A stretch of DNA of 37,957 nt from Streptomyces rochei (GCA_002155895.1 MUMD01000108.1:1493-39449); one strand, 5' to 3'. Counted from the stretch's first letter, positions 1 through 7,765 are shown. Numbers and translations: made by a program. Notes: generated by a model from the letters alone, not told the origin.

Positions 1-1
1 C

Positions 2-94
2 CTGCGCGAGGCCCTCGACGAAGCCGCCGCCAATCCTGACCTGGCTCCGCTGGTCCGGGTCGTCGAGACACTCAAGACGCCGGTGCCCGCGTGA
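2..94 (+). CDS. C-terminal end of an unidentified protein (partial)
   Basis: Thirty codons and a TGA stop are open from the left edge of the window. The peptide reads LREALDEAAANPDLAP, then LVRVVETLKTPVPA. It is helical and charged, and looks like the end of a small regulator or soluble protein, but no diagnostic motif is present, so no function is assigned. The GNAT gene starts 23 bp downstream on the same strand, so the two may be co-transcribed. The codon usage (G/C at third positions) supports real coding sequence. A MarR-type regulator would fit the position but is a guess. Confidence 0.55.
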   Translation: MREALDEAAANPDLAPLVRVVETLKTPVPA

Positions 95-117
95 ACCTCC
101 CTGCATAGGGTGCGGCC

Positions 118-570
118 ATGACAGATCTTGAGATACGACCCCTCACGGAGAACGACCTCCCCGCGGTGGTCGCGATGCTCGCCGACGATCCTCTGGGAGC
201 CCAGCGCGAGTCCCCGGACGATTTGAGTCCTTACCTGGCCGCCTTGGAACGCCTCAGCGGTGACCCGAACCAGCACCTCGTCGTCGCCGTCCGCGGCAGC
301 CGTGTGGTCGGCACCCTCCAACTGACGATCGTGCCCGGACTGTCCCGGCGCGGAGCCGTCCGGTCGATCATCGAAGGGGTGCGTATCCACGCCGACGAGC
401 GCGGCAGTGGTCTGGGCACCCAGCTCATCGAGTGGGCGGTCGACGAGTCACGTCGACAGGGTTGCCACCTGGTGCAGCTCACCTCCGACAAGACACGCAG
501 CGATGCTCACCGCTTCTACGAGCGTCTTGGCTTCTCTGCCTCTCACACGGGCTTCAAGCTTCAGCTGTGA
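118..570 (+). CDS. GNAT family N-acetyltransferase
   Basis: The 150-residue protein has the size and pattern of a single-domain GNAT enzyme, which moves an acetyl group from acetyl-CoA to an amine. The acetyl-CoA pyrophosphate loop is visible as ERGSGLGTQLIEWA (about residues 93-106), and the usual C-terminal motif as RFYERLGF (about 132-139). The substrate cannot be told. There is no signal peptide, so it is cytosolic. The ATG at 118 gives the expected N-terminus (LEIRPLTENDLPAV) but is preceded by only a weak Shine-Dalgarno (TAGGG). It follows the partial gene by 23 bp and converges on the serine hydrolase, separated by a palindrome containing a parS site. Confidence 0.9.
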   Translation: MTDLEIRPLTENDLPAVVAMLADDPLGAQRESPDDLSPYLAALERLSGDPNQHLVVAVRGSRVVGTLQLTIVPGLSRRGAVRSIIEGVRIHADERGSGLGTQLIEWAVDESRRQGCHLVQLTSDKTRSDAHRFYERLGFSASHTGFKLQL

Positions 571-577
571 GGGGACA

Positions 578-609
578 CCGGGCCCTGTTTCACGTGAAAC
601 AGGGCCCGG
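578..609. terminator. 32-bp perfect palindrome with parS at its centre (likely bidirectional terminator)
   Basis: A perfect inverted repeat, each arm 16 nt with no central loop, lies between the convergent GNAT and serine hydrolase genes. Its middle 14 bp are a parS site and its outer arms are GC-rich (CCGGGCCCT/AGGGCCCGG). As RNA it would fold into a strong hairpin from either strand. No clear U-tract follows, so termination is inferred from position and symmetry. Confidence 0.6.
587..600. promoter_or_regulatory. parS: parS site 1 (ParB-binding)
   Basis: Exact GTTTCACGTGAAAC, flanked by T and A to give the full 16-bp TGTTTCACGTGAAACA form known as the Streptomyces parS consensus. Intergenic, between convergent genes. 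This is the farthest from dnaA of the ten exact copies in the window, about 37 kb from the dnaA start. Confidence 0.92.
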
Positions 610-630
610 TTCCCCGGCTGGACGAGAGAC

Positions 631-2016
631 CTAGCCGATCCCGCGCCATCCCTGCGGGTCCACCCCGCCCGGCACGGGAGCGCCCTCGTCGTACGGCTGT
701 CGTGTGAACACGAAGGACCCCAGGTCCAGATGGCTCACGGCTCCGTCCGGGCGCCGCACGGCTTGCAGCAGTTCCCCGGCGTAGTAGCCCTCCAACCCGG
801 TCCATGTGCCGTCGCCGTTCGCCCGGAACCGCGAGCGGCGACCGGCACCGGACAGCGGCTCCAGCGAAACCCCTTGGTCGGCCGTCAGTCGCAGGGCGAA
901 GGCGTGGGTGCCCCAGTACCACTGACCGGTCAGCTCCAGGCAGGAGGGATCGGCCTCCGTCAGCGGAGTCCACGGCGCGGGGATTCTGGGTTCCGCCTCG
1001 GCGACGATCCGGACGAGGTCGGCGCCGACGCCCGCCAGCAGCGGACCGGACGTGCAGTTGGCCAGCACCACGGCGGCGACGTCGTCCTCCACGCTGATCG
1101 TGAGGTTGGCCAGGAAACCGGGCAGCGATCCGGAGTGACCCACGAGCAGCCGGCCGTCCCGGTGCTGGATCTGCAGCCCCAGCCCGTACGCCGATCCGTC
1201 GGCGATGTCCGCTGCCTCCATGGCCGCCGCCGGCGCCCGCATCTCCCGCACGGACGCGGCACTCAGCACCCTGTCGTCCCCCTGCGTCAGGAAGACGGCG
1301 AACCGGGCCAGGTCCCCCGTGGTGGACCAGAGCTGACCGGCCGGGGCCATCCGCCCGAGGTCCTCGATCGGCTCGGGCAGCATCACGTCGGCCCAGGGGT
1401 GCACCGCCCAGCCGCCGGCGTGCGGTGACCGCGGTTGCCCGGACGTACGGTCCAGGCCCAGCGGGTCCAGCACCTCCTGCCGCAGCACGTCCTCCCATGC
1501 CGCGCCGCGCACCTTCTCGACCAGCGCCCCGAGCACGGTGTAGCCGGGGTTCGAGTAGTGGTGGCGACGCCCCACCGGGTGGAGGAGCGGCTGCTTGCCC
1601 AGCACGTCGGCCAGCTCGGGCCGCAGCGACCCCGGCGTCCGCTCCCACCACGGCGCGGGCGACTCCGCAGCCAGACCGCCGGAGTGGGCCAACAACTCGG
1701 CGATGGTGGCCTCCCCCGCCCCCGTGCCCGGCAGGTGCTTCTCCAGCGGGTCGCCGAGGTCGATCGCGCCCTCGTCGCGCAGCCGGAGCACCAGCACGGC
1801 GGTGAACGTCTTGGTGATCGAGCCGATCCGGTACTGCACGTGCTCGTCCGGTCCGTGACCCTCCACCGAGTTCCGCGCACCGTGCCAGACGGCCCGGCCG
1901 TCACGCACGACCGCCGCGACGAGCGACGGCGCCCGTCCTTCCGTCTGGGCCACGGCGATCCGGTGCAGCAGGGCCCGGCGTGTGGCGGGGAGCAGCGTTT
2001 CCTGAGATGTCGTCAT
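631..2016 (-). CDS. Beta-lactamase-fold serine hydrolase
   Basis: The 461-residue protein belongs to the class C beta-lactamase / D-alanyl-D-alanine carboxypeptidase / esterase superfamily (Pfam Beta-lactamase). The nucleophile motif SxxK is SITK at residues 66-69 (YRIGSITKTF), the YxN motif is YSN at 154-156, and the third motif is HSG at 294-296, all in order with family spacing. About 120 residues beyond the core form an extra C-terminal beta domain, seen in many such hydrolases. No signal peptide is visible, so a cytosolic esterase or peptidase role is more likely than a cell-wall role. The start ATG (MTTSQETLL) lies 62 bp downstream of the dnaB stop on the same strand. The real substrate is unknown. 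Confidence 0.9.
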   Translation of the reverse strand: MTTSQETLLPATRRALLHRIAVAQTEGRAPSLVAAVVRDGRAVWHGARNSVEGHGPDEHVQYRIGSITKTFTAVLVLRLRDEGAIDLGDPLEKHLPGTGAGEATIAELLAHSGGLAAESPAPWWERTPGSLRPELADVLGKQPLLHPVGRRHHYSNPGYTVLGALVEKVRGAAWEDVLRQEVLDPLGLDRTSGQPRSPHAGGWAVHPWADVMLPEPIEDLGRMAPAGQLWSTTGDLARFAVFLTQGDDRVLSAASVREMRAPAAAMEAADIADGSAYGLGLQIQHRDGRLLVGHSGSLPGFLANLTISVEDDVAAVVLANCTSGPLLAGVGADLVRIVAEAEPRIPAPWTPLTEADPSCLELTGQWYWGTHAFALRLTADQGVSLEPLSGAGRRSRFRANGDGTWTGLEGYYAGELLQAVRRPDGAVSHLDLGSFVFTRQPYDEGAPVPGGVDPQGWRGIG

Positions 2017-2078
2017 GCCCCCAGTCCAGCGGCCGACGCTCCCCAGGTCGAGCTGATTTCCCCCGGCCGCCGCGGGGA

Positions 2079-3557
2079 TCAGGTCTGGGCCATGTCCACG
2101 AAACGCGAGTAGTGGCCCTGGAAGGCGACCGTGATCGTCGCCGTCGGACCGTTACGGTGCTTCGCCACGATCAGGTCGGCTTCGCCGGCCCGCGGCGACT
2201 CCTTCTCGTAGGCGTCCTCACGGTGGAGCAGGATGACCATGTCGGCGTCCTGCTCGATGGAACCGGACTCACGCAGGTCGGAGACCATCGGCTTCTTGTC
2301 GGTGCGCTGCTCGGGTCCACGGTTCAGCTGGGAGAGCGCGATGACCGGGATCTCCAGCTCCTTGGCCAGGAGCTTGAGGTTTCGGGACATGTCCGAGACC
2401 TCTTGCTGACGGCTCTCGGCGCGCTTGGACCCACCGGACTGCATCAGCTGGAGGTAGTCGATGACGACCAGCTTGAGGTCGTTGCGCTGCTTGAGCCGAC
2501 GGCACTTGGCGCGGATCTCCATCATCGACAGGTTCGGAGAGTCGTCGATGTAGAGCGGGGCGGCCGACACATCAGGCATCCGGCGGGCCAGACGGGTCCA
2601 GTCGTCGTCCGTCATGGTGCCGGAGCGCATGTGGTGGAGGGCGACGCGGGCCTCGGCGGACAGCAGACGCATCGCGATCTCGTTGCGCCCCATCTCGAGC
2701 GAGAAGATCACGCTCGGCAGGTTGTTCTTGATCGACGCGGCCCGTGCGAAGTCCAGCGCCAGGGTCGACTTTCCCATCGCGGGACGCGCGGCGATGACGA
2801 TCATCTGGCCCGGGTGCAGACCGTTGGTCAGGGAGTCGAAGTCCGTGAAGCCCGTCGGTACGCCGGTCATCTCGCCGCTGCGCGAGCCGATCGCCTCGAT
2901 CTCGTCGAGCGCGCCCTCCATGATGTCGCCGAGGGGCAGGTAGTCCTCGCTGGTGCGCTGCTCGGTGACGGCGTAGATCTCGGCCTGGGCACGGTTGACG
3001 ATCTCGTCGACGTCGTCGTCGGCCGCGTATCCCATCTGGGTGATCCGGGTACCGGCCTCGACCAGGCGGCGCAGCACGGCACGCTCGTGCACGATCTCCG
3101 CGTAGTACGCGGCATTCGCCGCCGTCGGTACGGTCTGGACGAGAGTGTGCAGGTACGAGGCGCCGCCGACCTTGTTGATCTCACCGCGTTTGGTGAGTTC
3201 GGCCGCGATCGTGATGGGGTCGGCGGGCTCACCCTTGGCGTAGACGTCGAGGATGGCCTGGTAGACCGTCTCGTGAGCCGGCTTGTAGAAATCGTGGCCC
3301 TTGAGGATCTCGACGACGTCGGCGATGGCGTCCTTCGACAGGAGCATGCCACCGAGCACGGACTGTTCGGCGTCCAGGTCCTGCGGCGGCACCCGCTCGA
3401 ACGACGGCCCGCCGCCGTCCCACCCACCGCTGTCCGGACCGCGCTCGTGCTGCTCGTCGCGGCCGCGTCCGCTGTCACCGCGACGGCGGGAAGCGGGCAG
3501 ACGATCGCTGGGACCGCTGCCGGCCCACGGGTCGTCCAAGGGCTCGGAAATGCTCAC
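2079..3557 (-). CDS. dnaB: Replicative DNA helicase DnaB
   Basis: Hexameric helicase that unwinds the replication fork. The GTG start at 3557 is chosen because it follows a strong GGAGGAGG Shine-Dalgarno and gives MSISEPLDDPW and 492 residues, typical of Streptomyces DnaB; the reading frame stays open far upstream but crosses the DnaA-box gap and the exporter gene. Residues 1-55 are a charged, disordered extension. The N-terminal DnaB domain begins at PPQDLDAEQSVLGGMLL (about 57-73). The RecA-like domain has Walker A ARPAMGKST (257-265, Lys263) and Walker B LVVIDYLQLM (363-372). Arginine-finger-region residues are present in the C-terminal part. There is no intein, although DnaB is a common intein host. 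Confidence 0.97.
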   Translation of the reverse strand: MSISEPLDDPWAGSGPSDRLPASRRRGDSGRGRDEQHERGPDSGGWDGGGPSFERVPPQDLDAEQSVLGGMLLSKDAIADVVEILKGHDFYKPAHETVYQAILDVYAKGEPADPITIAAELTKRGEINKVGGASYLHTLVQTVPTAANAAYYAEIVHERAVLRRLVEAGTRITQMGYAADDDVDEIVNRAQAEIYAVTEQRTSEDYLPLGDIMEGALDEIEAIGSRSGEMTGVPTGFTDFDSLTNGLHPGQMIVIAARPAMGKSTLALDFARAASIKNNLPSVIFSLEMGRNEIAMRLLSAEARVALHHMRSGTMTDDDWTRLARRMPDVSAAPLYIDDSPNLSMMEIRAKCRRLKQRNDLKLVVIDYLQLMQSGGSKRAESRQQEVSDMSRNLKLLAKELEIPVIALSQLNRGPEQRTDKKPMVSDLRESGSIEQDADMVILLHREDAYEKESPRAGEADLIVAKHRNGPTATITVAFQGHYSRFVDMAQT

Positions 3558-4016
3558 CGAGCCACCTCCTCCCGTCCGCCGAGCGGACCTCGCCGTGCCT
3601 CTCATTTCTACGGCACGACACTGACAAATAAGACGCCCAACTCCGGTTCTGGCGCGTCGGTTTTGTGAGGGTTCACAAGCCGGCGGACGGAGCAGGCGCC
3701 GGACAACCGTAGGCCCGCGGGCACCGTCAGCCAATCTGGTTATCCACAGGCCATGTGGACGACGGGCCAGATGCTGTGGAGAACTCGCCGAAACCTGTGC
3801 ACGACCCGGTGGACAGCCCTGTGAACAAGCCCTCGCGTCGATCCAAGAAAACGCTCTGATCTGCTCTTTTGTCGTCCACGCCCTGTGCAGAAGAAAAACT
3901 TTTCCGGTCGGGCCAAGATCACTTCGAACTGTGTCCGGACGTGCGCGCGACGAGAGGGTAAGTAAGGGTCGCAAAAGCTTTGCATGTCTTACCTGTGGAC
4001 GATTAGATTGGTGCTC
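3558..4016. promoter_or_regulatory. dnaB/MATE divergent intergenic region with DnaA-box cluster
   Basis: This 459-bp gap is AT-richer than its surroundings. It contains five 9-mers within one mismatch of the Streptomyces DnaA box TTGTCCACA: TTATCCACA at 3740-3748 (+; also the exact E. coli box), TCGTCCACA at 3754-3762 (-), TTCTCCACA at 3775-3783 (-), TTGTTCACA at 3820-3828 (-) and TCGTCCACA at 3994-4002 (-). Two-mismatch versions lie at 3796, 3809, 3872 and 3884. A TTGTGA-N4-TCACAA inverted repeat sits at 3663-3678, and a small hairpin (3574-3588) is in the dnaB leader. DnaA-box clusters outside oriC are known in Streptomyces to titrate DnaA; that role here is inferred. Confidence 0.7.
3980..4009 (+). 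promoter_or_regulatory. Predicted promoter of the MATE gene, leaderless transcript likely
   Basis: A -35-like TTGCAT (3980-3985) and a -10-like TAGATT (4004-4009) are 18 bp apart. The expected start of transcription falls at about 4016-4017, on the ATG itself, and no Shine-Dalgarno precedes that ATG, so a leaderless mRNA is likely. A DnaA-box-like 9-mer (3994-4002) fills the spacer. Confidence 0.55.
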
Positions 4017-5354
4017 ATGACACAGGCTCCCGAGCGCTCCCGAACCGCCCGGCGCCGGCACGACCGAGAGATCATCGCGTTGGCCGTGCCGGCCTTCGGC
4101 GCGCTCGTCGCCGAACCCCTCTTCGTGCTCGCCGACAGTGCGATCGTCGGCCACCTCGGCACCGCACAACTCGCCGGACTCGGCATCGCCTCCGCCCTGC
4201 TGACCACGGCCGTCAGCGTCTTCGTCTTCCTCGCCTACGCCACCACGGCGGCAGTCTCCCGCCGTGTCGGCGCGGGCGACCTGCAGTCCGCCATCCGACA
4301 GGGCATGGACGGTATCTGGCTGGCGCTGCTGCTCGGCGCCGCGGTCATCGCCGTCGTCCTGCCCACCGCACCCTGGCTCGTGGATCTCTTCGGCGCCTCC
4401 GACACGGCGGCCCCGTACGCCATCACCTATCTGCGGATCTCCGCCCTCGGCATCCCCGCCATGCTCGTGGTGCTGGCCGCCACCGGTGTCCTGCGCGGGC
4501 TGCAGAACACCCGGACCCCGCTCTATGTGGCCGTGGCCGGATTCATGGCCAACGCCGTCCTCAACGTCGTGCTCGTCTACGGTGCCGACCTGGGAATCGC
4601 CGGCTCCGCGTGGGGCACGGTCATCGCCCAGTGCGGTATGGCGGCGGTCTACCTCTGGGTGGTGGTCCGCGGCGCGCACCGGCACGGAGCCTCCCTGCGT
4701 CCCGACATCGCCGGGATCAGGGCCTCCGCTCAGGCCGGAGTGCCGTTGCTCGTGCGTACCCTCTCCCTGCGGGCGATCCTGATGATCGCCACGGCCGTCG
4801 CGGCTCGCCTCGGCGACGCCGACATCGCGGCCCACCAGATCATCCTGTCGCTGTGGAGCCTGCTCGCCTTCGCTCTCGACGCCATCGCGATCGCGGGACA
4901 GGCCATCATCGGGCGCTACCTGGGAGCCGGTGACGCCCAGGGCGCCCGCGATGCCTGCCGACGGATGGTCGAGTGGGGTGTCGCGGTCGGCCTGGCGCTC
5001 GGACTGCTGGTGGTGCTGTCCCGTCCCGCGTTCCTGCCCCTTTTCACGGGCGACGCGGCGGTCAAGGACGCCGCCCTGCCCGCGCTGGTGATCGTGGCCG
5101 TCTCCCAGCCGATCTGCGGAGTGGTGTACGTCCTGGACGGTGTCCTGATGGGCGCCGGGGACGGCCCCTACCTCGCCTGGGCCATGCTGCTCACCCTGGC
5201 GGTCTTCACTCCTGCGGCCCTGCTCGTTCCGGCCCTCGGCGGTGGGCTTACCGCGTTGTGGGCCGCCATGACGCTCATGATGGCGATGCGCCTGGTCACC
5301 CTCTGGCTGCGCACCCGCTCGGGCCGCTGGGTCGTCACAGGTGCGACGCGCTGA
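4017..5354 (+). CDS. MATE family efflux transporter (DinF-like)
   Basis: Polytopic inner-membrane exporter of the multidrug and toxic compound extrusion family, which uses a cation gradient to export drugs or metabolites. The 445-residue protein from the ATG at 4017 has the family length and about 12 hydrophobic segments in two repeated halves. The MATE opening IIALAVPAFGALVAEPLF is at residues 18-35, followed by the conserved VDSAIVGHLG-like stretch ADSAIVGHLGTAQLAGLG. An in-frame ATG at 3984 exists but would place the predicted promoter and a DnaA box inside the gene, so 4017 is preferred. It is divergent from dnaB and convergent with rplI; the substrate is unknown. Confidence 0.9.
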   Translation: MTQAPERSRTARRRHDREIIALAVPAFGALVAEPLFVLADSAIVGHLGTAQLAGLGIASALLTTAVSVFVFLAYATTAAVSRRVGAGDLQSAIRQGMDGIWLALLLGAAVIAVVLPTAPWLVDLFGASDTAAPYAITYLRISALGIPAMLVVLAATGVLRGLQNTRTPLYVAVAGFMANAVLNVVLVYGADLGIAGSAWGTVIAQCGMAAVYLWVVVRGAHRHGASLRPDIAGIRASAQAGVPLLVRTLSLRAILMIATAVAARLGDADIAAHQIILSLWSLLAFALDAIAIAGQAIIGRYLGAGDAQGARDACRRMVEWGVAVGLALGLLVVLSRPAFLPLFTGDAAVKDAALPALVIVAVSQPICGVVYVLDGVLMGAGDGPYLAWAMLLTLAVFTPAALLVPALGGGLTALWAAMTLMMAMRLVTLWLRTRSGRWVVTGATR

Positions 5355-5377
5355 GCGTTCCCTGTGCGGCAGCGGCC

Positions 5378-5391
5378 GTTTCACGTGAAAC
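5378..5391. promoter_or_regulatory. parS: parS site 2
   Basis: Exact GTTTCACGTGAAAC 24 bp after the MATE stop codon, flanked by GGCAGCGGCC and ATGGCTGCC, which form an imperfect extension of the palindrome. Located between the convergent MATE and rplI genes and just upstream of the rplI terminator hairpin. A half site (GTGAAAC) follows at 5402. Confidence 0.92.
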
Positions 5392-5420
5392 ATGGCTGCC
5401 TGTGAAACGCGCCCGAACAA

Positions 5421-5460
5421 AGATGGGGCCGCACCCCCGACCGGGGGTGCGGCCCCATCT
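5421..5460 (-). terminator. Strong terminator hairpin of the rpsF-ssb-rpsR-rplI operon
   Basis: The 17-nt arms 5421-5437 and 5444-5460 are perfect complements (AGATGGGGCCGCACCCC) with a small loop. Read on the minus strand, the hairpin is followed by TTTGTT, fitting an intrinsic terminator for rplI, whose stop is at 5484. It also faces the MATE gene from the other side. Confidence 0.85.
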
Positions 5461-5483
5461 CATCGCGTCAGCGTGAGCGAAGC

Positions 5484-5930
5484 TCAGGCAGCGACGACCT
5501 CGATGCTGACCTTGGCGTCAACCTCGGGGTGCAGACGCACGGACGTCTCGTGAGCGCCCAGGGTCTTGATCGGCGAGCCCAGCTCGATGCGGCGCTTGTC
5601 GACCTCGGGACCACCGGCGGCCTTGATCGCCGAAGCGACGTCGGCCGGGGTGACGGAACCGAAGAGACGACCGGCGTCGCCGGAGCGGACGGCCAGACGG
5701 ACCTTCACACCCTCGAGCTGGGCCTTGACCTGGTTGGCCTGCTCGATGGTCTGGATCTCGTGGATCTTGCGAGCACGACGGATCTGCTCGACGTCCTTCT
5801 CGCCACCCTTGGTCCAGCGGATGGCGAACTTCCGCGGGATCAGGTAGTTGCGAGCGTAACCGTCCTTGACGTCGACGACGTCGCCCGCGGCACCGAGGCC
5901 GGAGACCTCGTGGGTGAGGATGATCTTCAT
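5484..5930 (-). CDS. rplI: 50S ribosomal protein L9
   Basis: The 148-residue protein starts [21 protein letters not shown], the invariant L9 N-terminal domain that binds 23S rRNA, with the family signature [10 protein letters not shown] at about residues 24-33. A long central helix (about 40-75) joins it to the C-terminal domain, which ends in SIEVVAA. L9 helps keep the reading frame. It is the last gene of the rpsF-ssb-rpsR-rplI operon, 18 bp after rpsR, and ends just before a strong terminator. Confidence 0.98.
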
Positions 5931-5948
5931 GAGTCGGTCACCCTTCCC

Positions 5949-6185
5949 TTATCGCGCGGTGGAGGTGTAGGGCAGCAGCGCCATCTCACGGCTGTTCTTC
6001 ACGGCCGTGGCGACGTCACGCTGGTGCTGGGTGCAGTTGCCGGTCACGCGGCGGGCACGGATCTTGCCGCGGTCGGAAATGAACTTCCGCAGCATGTTCG
6101 TGTCCTTGTAGTCCACGTACGTGACCTTGTCCTTGCAGAACGCGCAGACCTTCTTCTTCGGCTTGCGCACAGGCGGCTTAGCCAT
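5949..6185 (-). CDS. rpsR: 30S ribosomal protein S18 (zinc-ligand form)
   Basis: The 78-residue small-subunit protein partners with S6 on 16S rRNA. It carries CAFCKDK (Cys14, Cys17) and GNCTQH (Cys51, His54), the set of potential zinc ligands that marks the C+ form of S18. Streptomyces often encode a second, cysteine-free S18 elsewhere under zinc-limitation control; that copy is not in this window. The core motif [15 protein letters not shown] is intact. It lies between ssb and rplI, consistent with constitutive expression in the S6 operon. Confidence 0.98.
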   Translation of the reverse strand: MAKPPVRKPKKKVCAFCKDKVTYVDYKDTNMLRKFISDRGKIRARRVTGNCTQHQRDVATAVKNSREMALLPYTSTAR

Positions 6186-6225
6186 GATGTTTCTCCTGTG
6201 TGATCAAGAAGTGTGGGTGGAGCCC

Positions 6226-6816
6226 CTAGAAGGGGGGCTCGTCCGAGTAGCCGCCACCGCCGCCGGAGCCACCGCCCCAGCCGCCGCCACCCTGGCCGCC
6301 GCCCTGCGGGCCGCCGGCGGGAGCGCCGGTCGCCCAGGGGTCGTCGGCCGGAGCGCCGCCGCCCTGCTGGCCGCCGCCGGGGCCGCCGCCCCAGCCGCCG
6401 CCACCCTGGCCGCCACCGCCGCCGTAACCGCCCTGGCCGCCCCGGCCCTGGCCGGAGGTCTTGGTGACCTTGGCCGTGGCGTTGCGCAGGCTGGCGCCGA
6501 CCTCGTCGACGTCCAGCTCGTAGACCGTGCGCTTGACGCCCTCGCGGTCCTCGTAGGACCGCTGCTTCAGCCGGCCCTGCACGATGACGCGCATGCCTCG
6601 CTGGAGCGACTCGGCGACGTTCTCCGCCGCCTGGCGCCAGACCGAGCAGGTCAGGAAGAGGCTCTCGCCGTCCTTCCACTCGTTGGTCTGGCGGTCGAAG
6701 GTGCGGGGGGTCGACGCGACACGGAACTTCGCGACGGCCGCACCGGACGGGGTGAAGCGCAGCTCGGGGTCGTCGACAAGATTGCCGACGACCGTGATGA
6801 CGGTCTCGCCTGCCAT
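6226..6816 (-). CDS. ssb: Single-stranded DNA-binding protein
   Basis: The 196-residue SSB coats single-stranded DNA during replication and repair. The OB fold covers about residues 1-115 ([21 protein letters not shown], then [15 protein letters not shown]). Residues about 120-185 are an extreme glycine-rich linker, and the protein ends YSDEPPF, the acidic tip that binds partner proteins. The linker holds a near-duplicated [11 protein letters not shown] segment encoded by a 29-bp direct repeat. It sits between rpsF and rpsR as the second gene of the operon. The ATG at 6816 follows a GAGAGGTTCCCCC leader with a usable Shine-Dalgarno. Confidence 0.98.
   Translation of the reverse strand: MAGETVITVVGNLVDDPELRFTPSGAAVAKFRVASTPRTFDRQTNEWKDGESLFLTCSVWRQAAENVAESLQRGMRVIVQGRLKQRSYEDREGVKRTVYELDVDEVGASLRNATAKVTKTSGQGRGGQGGYGGGGGQGGGGWGGGPGGGQQGGGAPADDPWATGAPAGGPQGGGQGGGGWGGGSGGGGGYSDEPPF
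6272..6414. repeat. 29-bp direct repeat inside the ssb linker
   Basis: The same 29 bp, starting CCGCCCCAGCCGCCGCCACC, occurs at 6272-6300 and 6386-6414. The offset of 114 bp is 38 codons, so both copies are in frame and encode [10 protein letters not shown]. The pair could expand or contract by recombination or slippage without breaking ssb. Confidence 0.85.
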
Positions 6817-6893
6817 GGGGGAACCTCTCGGCGGGTTTGCTCTGGCTGCTTGGTTGCTGCTACTCGGATCCCGGGATCAGCTGAGCCGAGGGC

Positions 6894-7184
6894 TCAGTGG
6901 GTCTCGGGACGGAGGACCTTGGTCCGGAGGACCGACTCGTTCAGGTTCATCTGGCGGTCGAGCTCCTTGACGACCGCAGGCTCGGCCTGCAGGTCGATGA
7001 CCGAGTAGATGCCCTCGGGCTTCTTCTTGATCTCGTACGAGAGACGACGACGGCCCCAGGTGTCGACCTTCTCGACCTTTCCGCCGCCGTCACGGACGAC
7101 GGAGAGGAAGTTCTCGATCAGCGGGGAGACAGAGCGCTCCTCGAGATCGGGGTCGAGGATGACCATCACCTCGTAGTGACGCAT
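6894..7184 (-). CDS. rpsF: 30S ribosomal protein S6
   Basis: The 96-residue protein starts [17 protein letters not shown], the standard S6 opening, and contains the family segment [18 protein letters not shown] (about 42-59). S6 binds S18 and the central domain of 16S rRNA. The ATG at 7184 is chosen over earlier in-frame codons because it follows AGGAGGTGGG by 7 nt and gives the exact family length. It is the first gene of the rpsF-ssb-rpsR-rplI operon. A short hairpin in its leader (7213-7231) could be involved in feedback control. Confidence 0.97.
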   Translation of the reverse strand: MRHYEVMVILDPDLEERSVSPLIENFLSVVRDGGGKVEKVDTWGRRRLSYEIKKKPEGIYSVIDLQAEPAVVKELDRQMNLNESVLRTKVLRPETH

Positions 7185-7212
7185 GTGGAACCCACCTCCT
7201 TTGGACTCAGCG

Positions 7213-7231
7213 GCCACGGTCGTTCCGTGGC
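7213..7231 (-). other. Leader hairpin upstream of rpsF
   Basis: GCCACGG and CCGTGGC form a 7-bp stem around a 5-nt loop, 28 nt upstream of the rpsF start codon and close to its Shine-Dalgarno. On the mRNA strand the loop region reads AACGACCG. Autoregulatory RNA motifs that bind the S6:S18 dimer and carry a conserved CCG are known in rpsF leaders of other bacteria. Whether this hairpin is one of them is uncertain. Confidence 0.35.
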
Positions 7232-7459
7232 AGGAGGGTTGCGATGCGTTGGCACCGGCATCAACGAGTAAACCAGGACCCACTGACAATCGGGCTTCCT
7301 CCGAGGAGGCGCCCGGCCGTGGACGGCAGAAGACACCAGTGCAGAAGGTACAGAGTACCCGCCCACCCGCCTGCGGTTGAAATCCGGCGGTGAGGGGACA
7401 CAATCGGTACTCAGCGGATGTGAGGGCGAAAACACACTGCCTTCGGCAGGAGGTTCCCC

Positions 7460-7765
7460 ATGGCACAGATCATGCGACCCGCCAAGCCCCGGACCGGCCT
7501 GCTGGCCACCGACGGCAAACCGCACCCCCTCCAGGACACCCTGCTGGCCGTGGGCCTGGTCCTGGCCGTGCTCGCCCTGGCCACCGCGAGCTTCCGCGGG
7601 CTCCACGTCCTGACCTCCTGGGCAGGACTGCTGGGCGTCCTGACCGCGGGGTACGGGCAGCTCATCTCGGTGACGACGCGTGAGCGCTTCGGCCTGGTCC
7701 TGGCACTGGGAGGCTCCGCGCTCGGTCTGTTCTTCGGCATCAACCACGGTGGCTTCTTCGGCTGA
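7460..7765 (+). CDS. Small integral membrane protein, function unknown
   Basis: The 101-residue protein has a short charged N-terminus followed by three hydrophobic segments at about residues 28-44, 49-66 and 76-94. It ends [10 protein letters not shown] recognise no enzymatic motif. The ATG follows AGGAGG by 6 nt, a strong ribosome-binding site. It is divergent from the rpsF operon and precedes femX by 136 bp. A gene of this kind at this position is usual in Streptomyces, which supports it being real; its role is unknown. Confidence 0.8.
   Translation: MAQIMRPAKPRTGLLATDGKPHPLQDTLLAVGLVLAVLALATASFRGLHVLTSWAGLLGVLTAGYGQLISVTTRERFGLVLALGGSALGLFFGINHGGFFG

Noticed and set aside
3663..3678. TTGTGA-N4-TCACAA inverted repeat as a CRP-type site
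   Set aside because: The half sites resemble the CRP motif, but the spacer is 4 rather than 6 bp and the position relative to a promoter is unclear; recorded only as a repeat within the intergenic entry.
3740..3985. 81-codon minus-strand frame rich in Val-His-Arg
   Set aside because: Its Val-His repeats are simply the DnaA boxes translated; there is no family similarity or sensible ribosome-binding site.
3558..5420. Upstream continuation of the dnaB frame to a total of 1113 codons
   Set aside because: It crosses the DnaA-box gap and runs antisense through the MATE gene; the known family N-terminus and a strong Shine-Dalgarno place the start at 3557.
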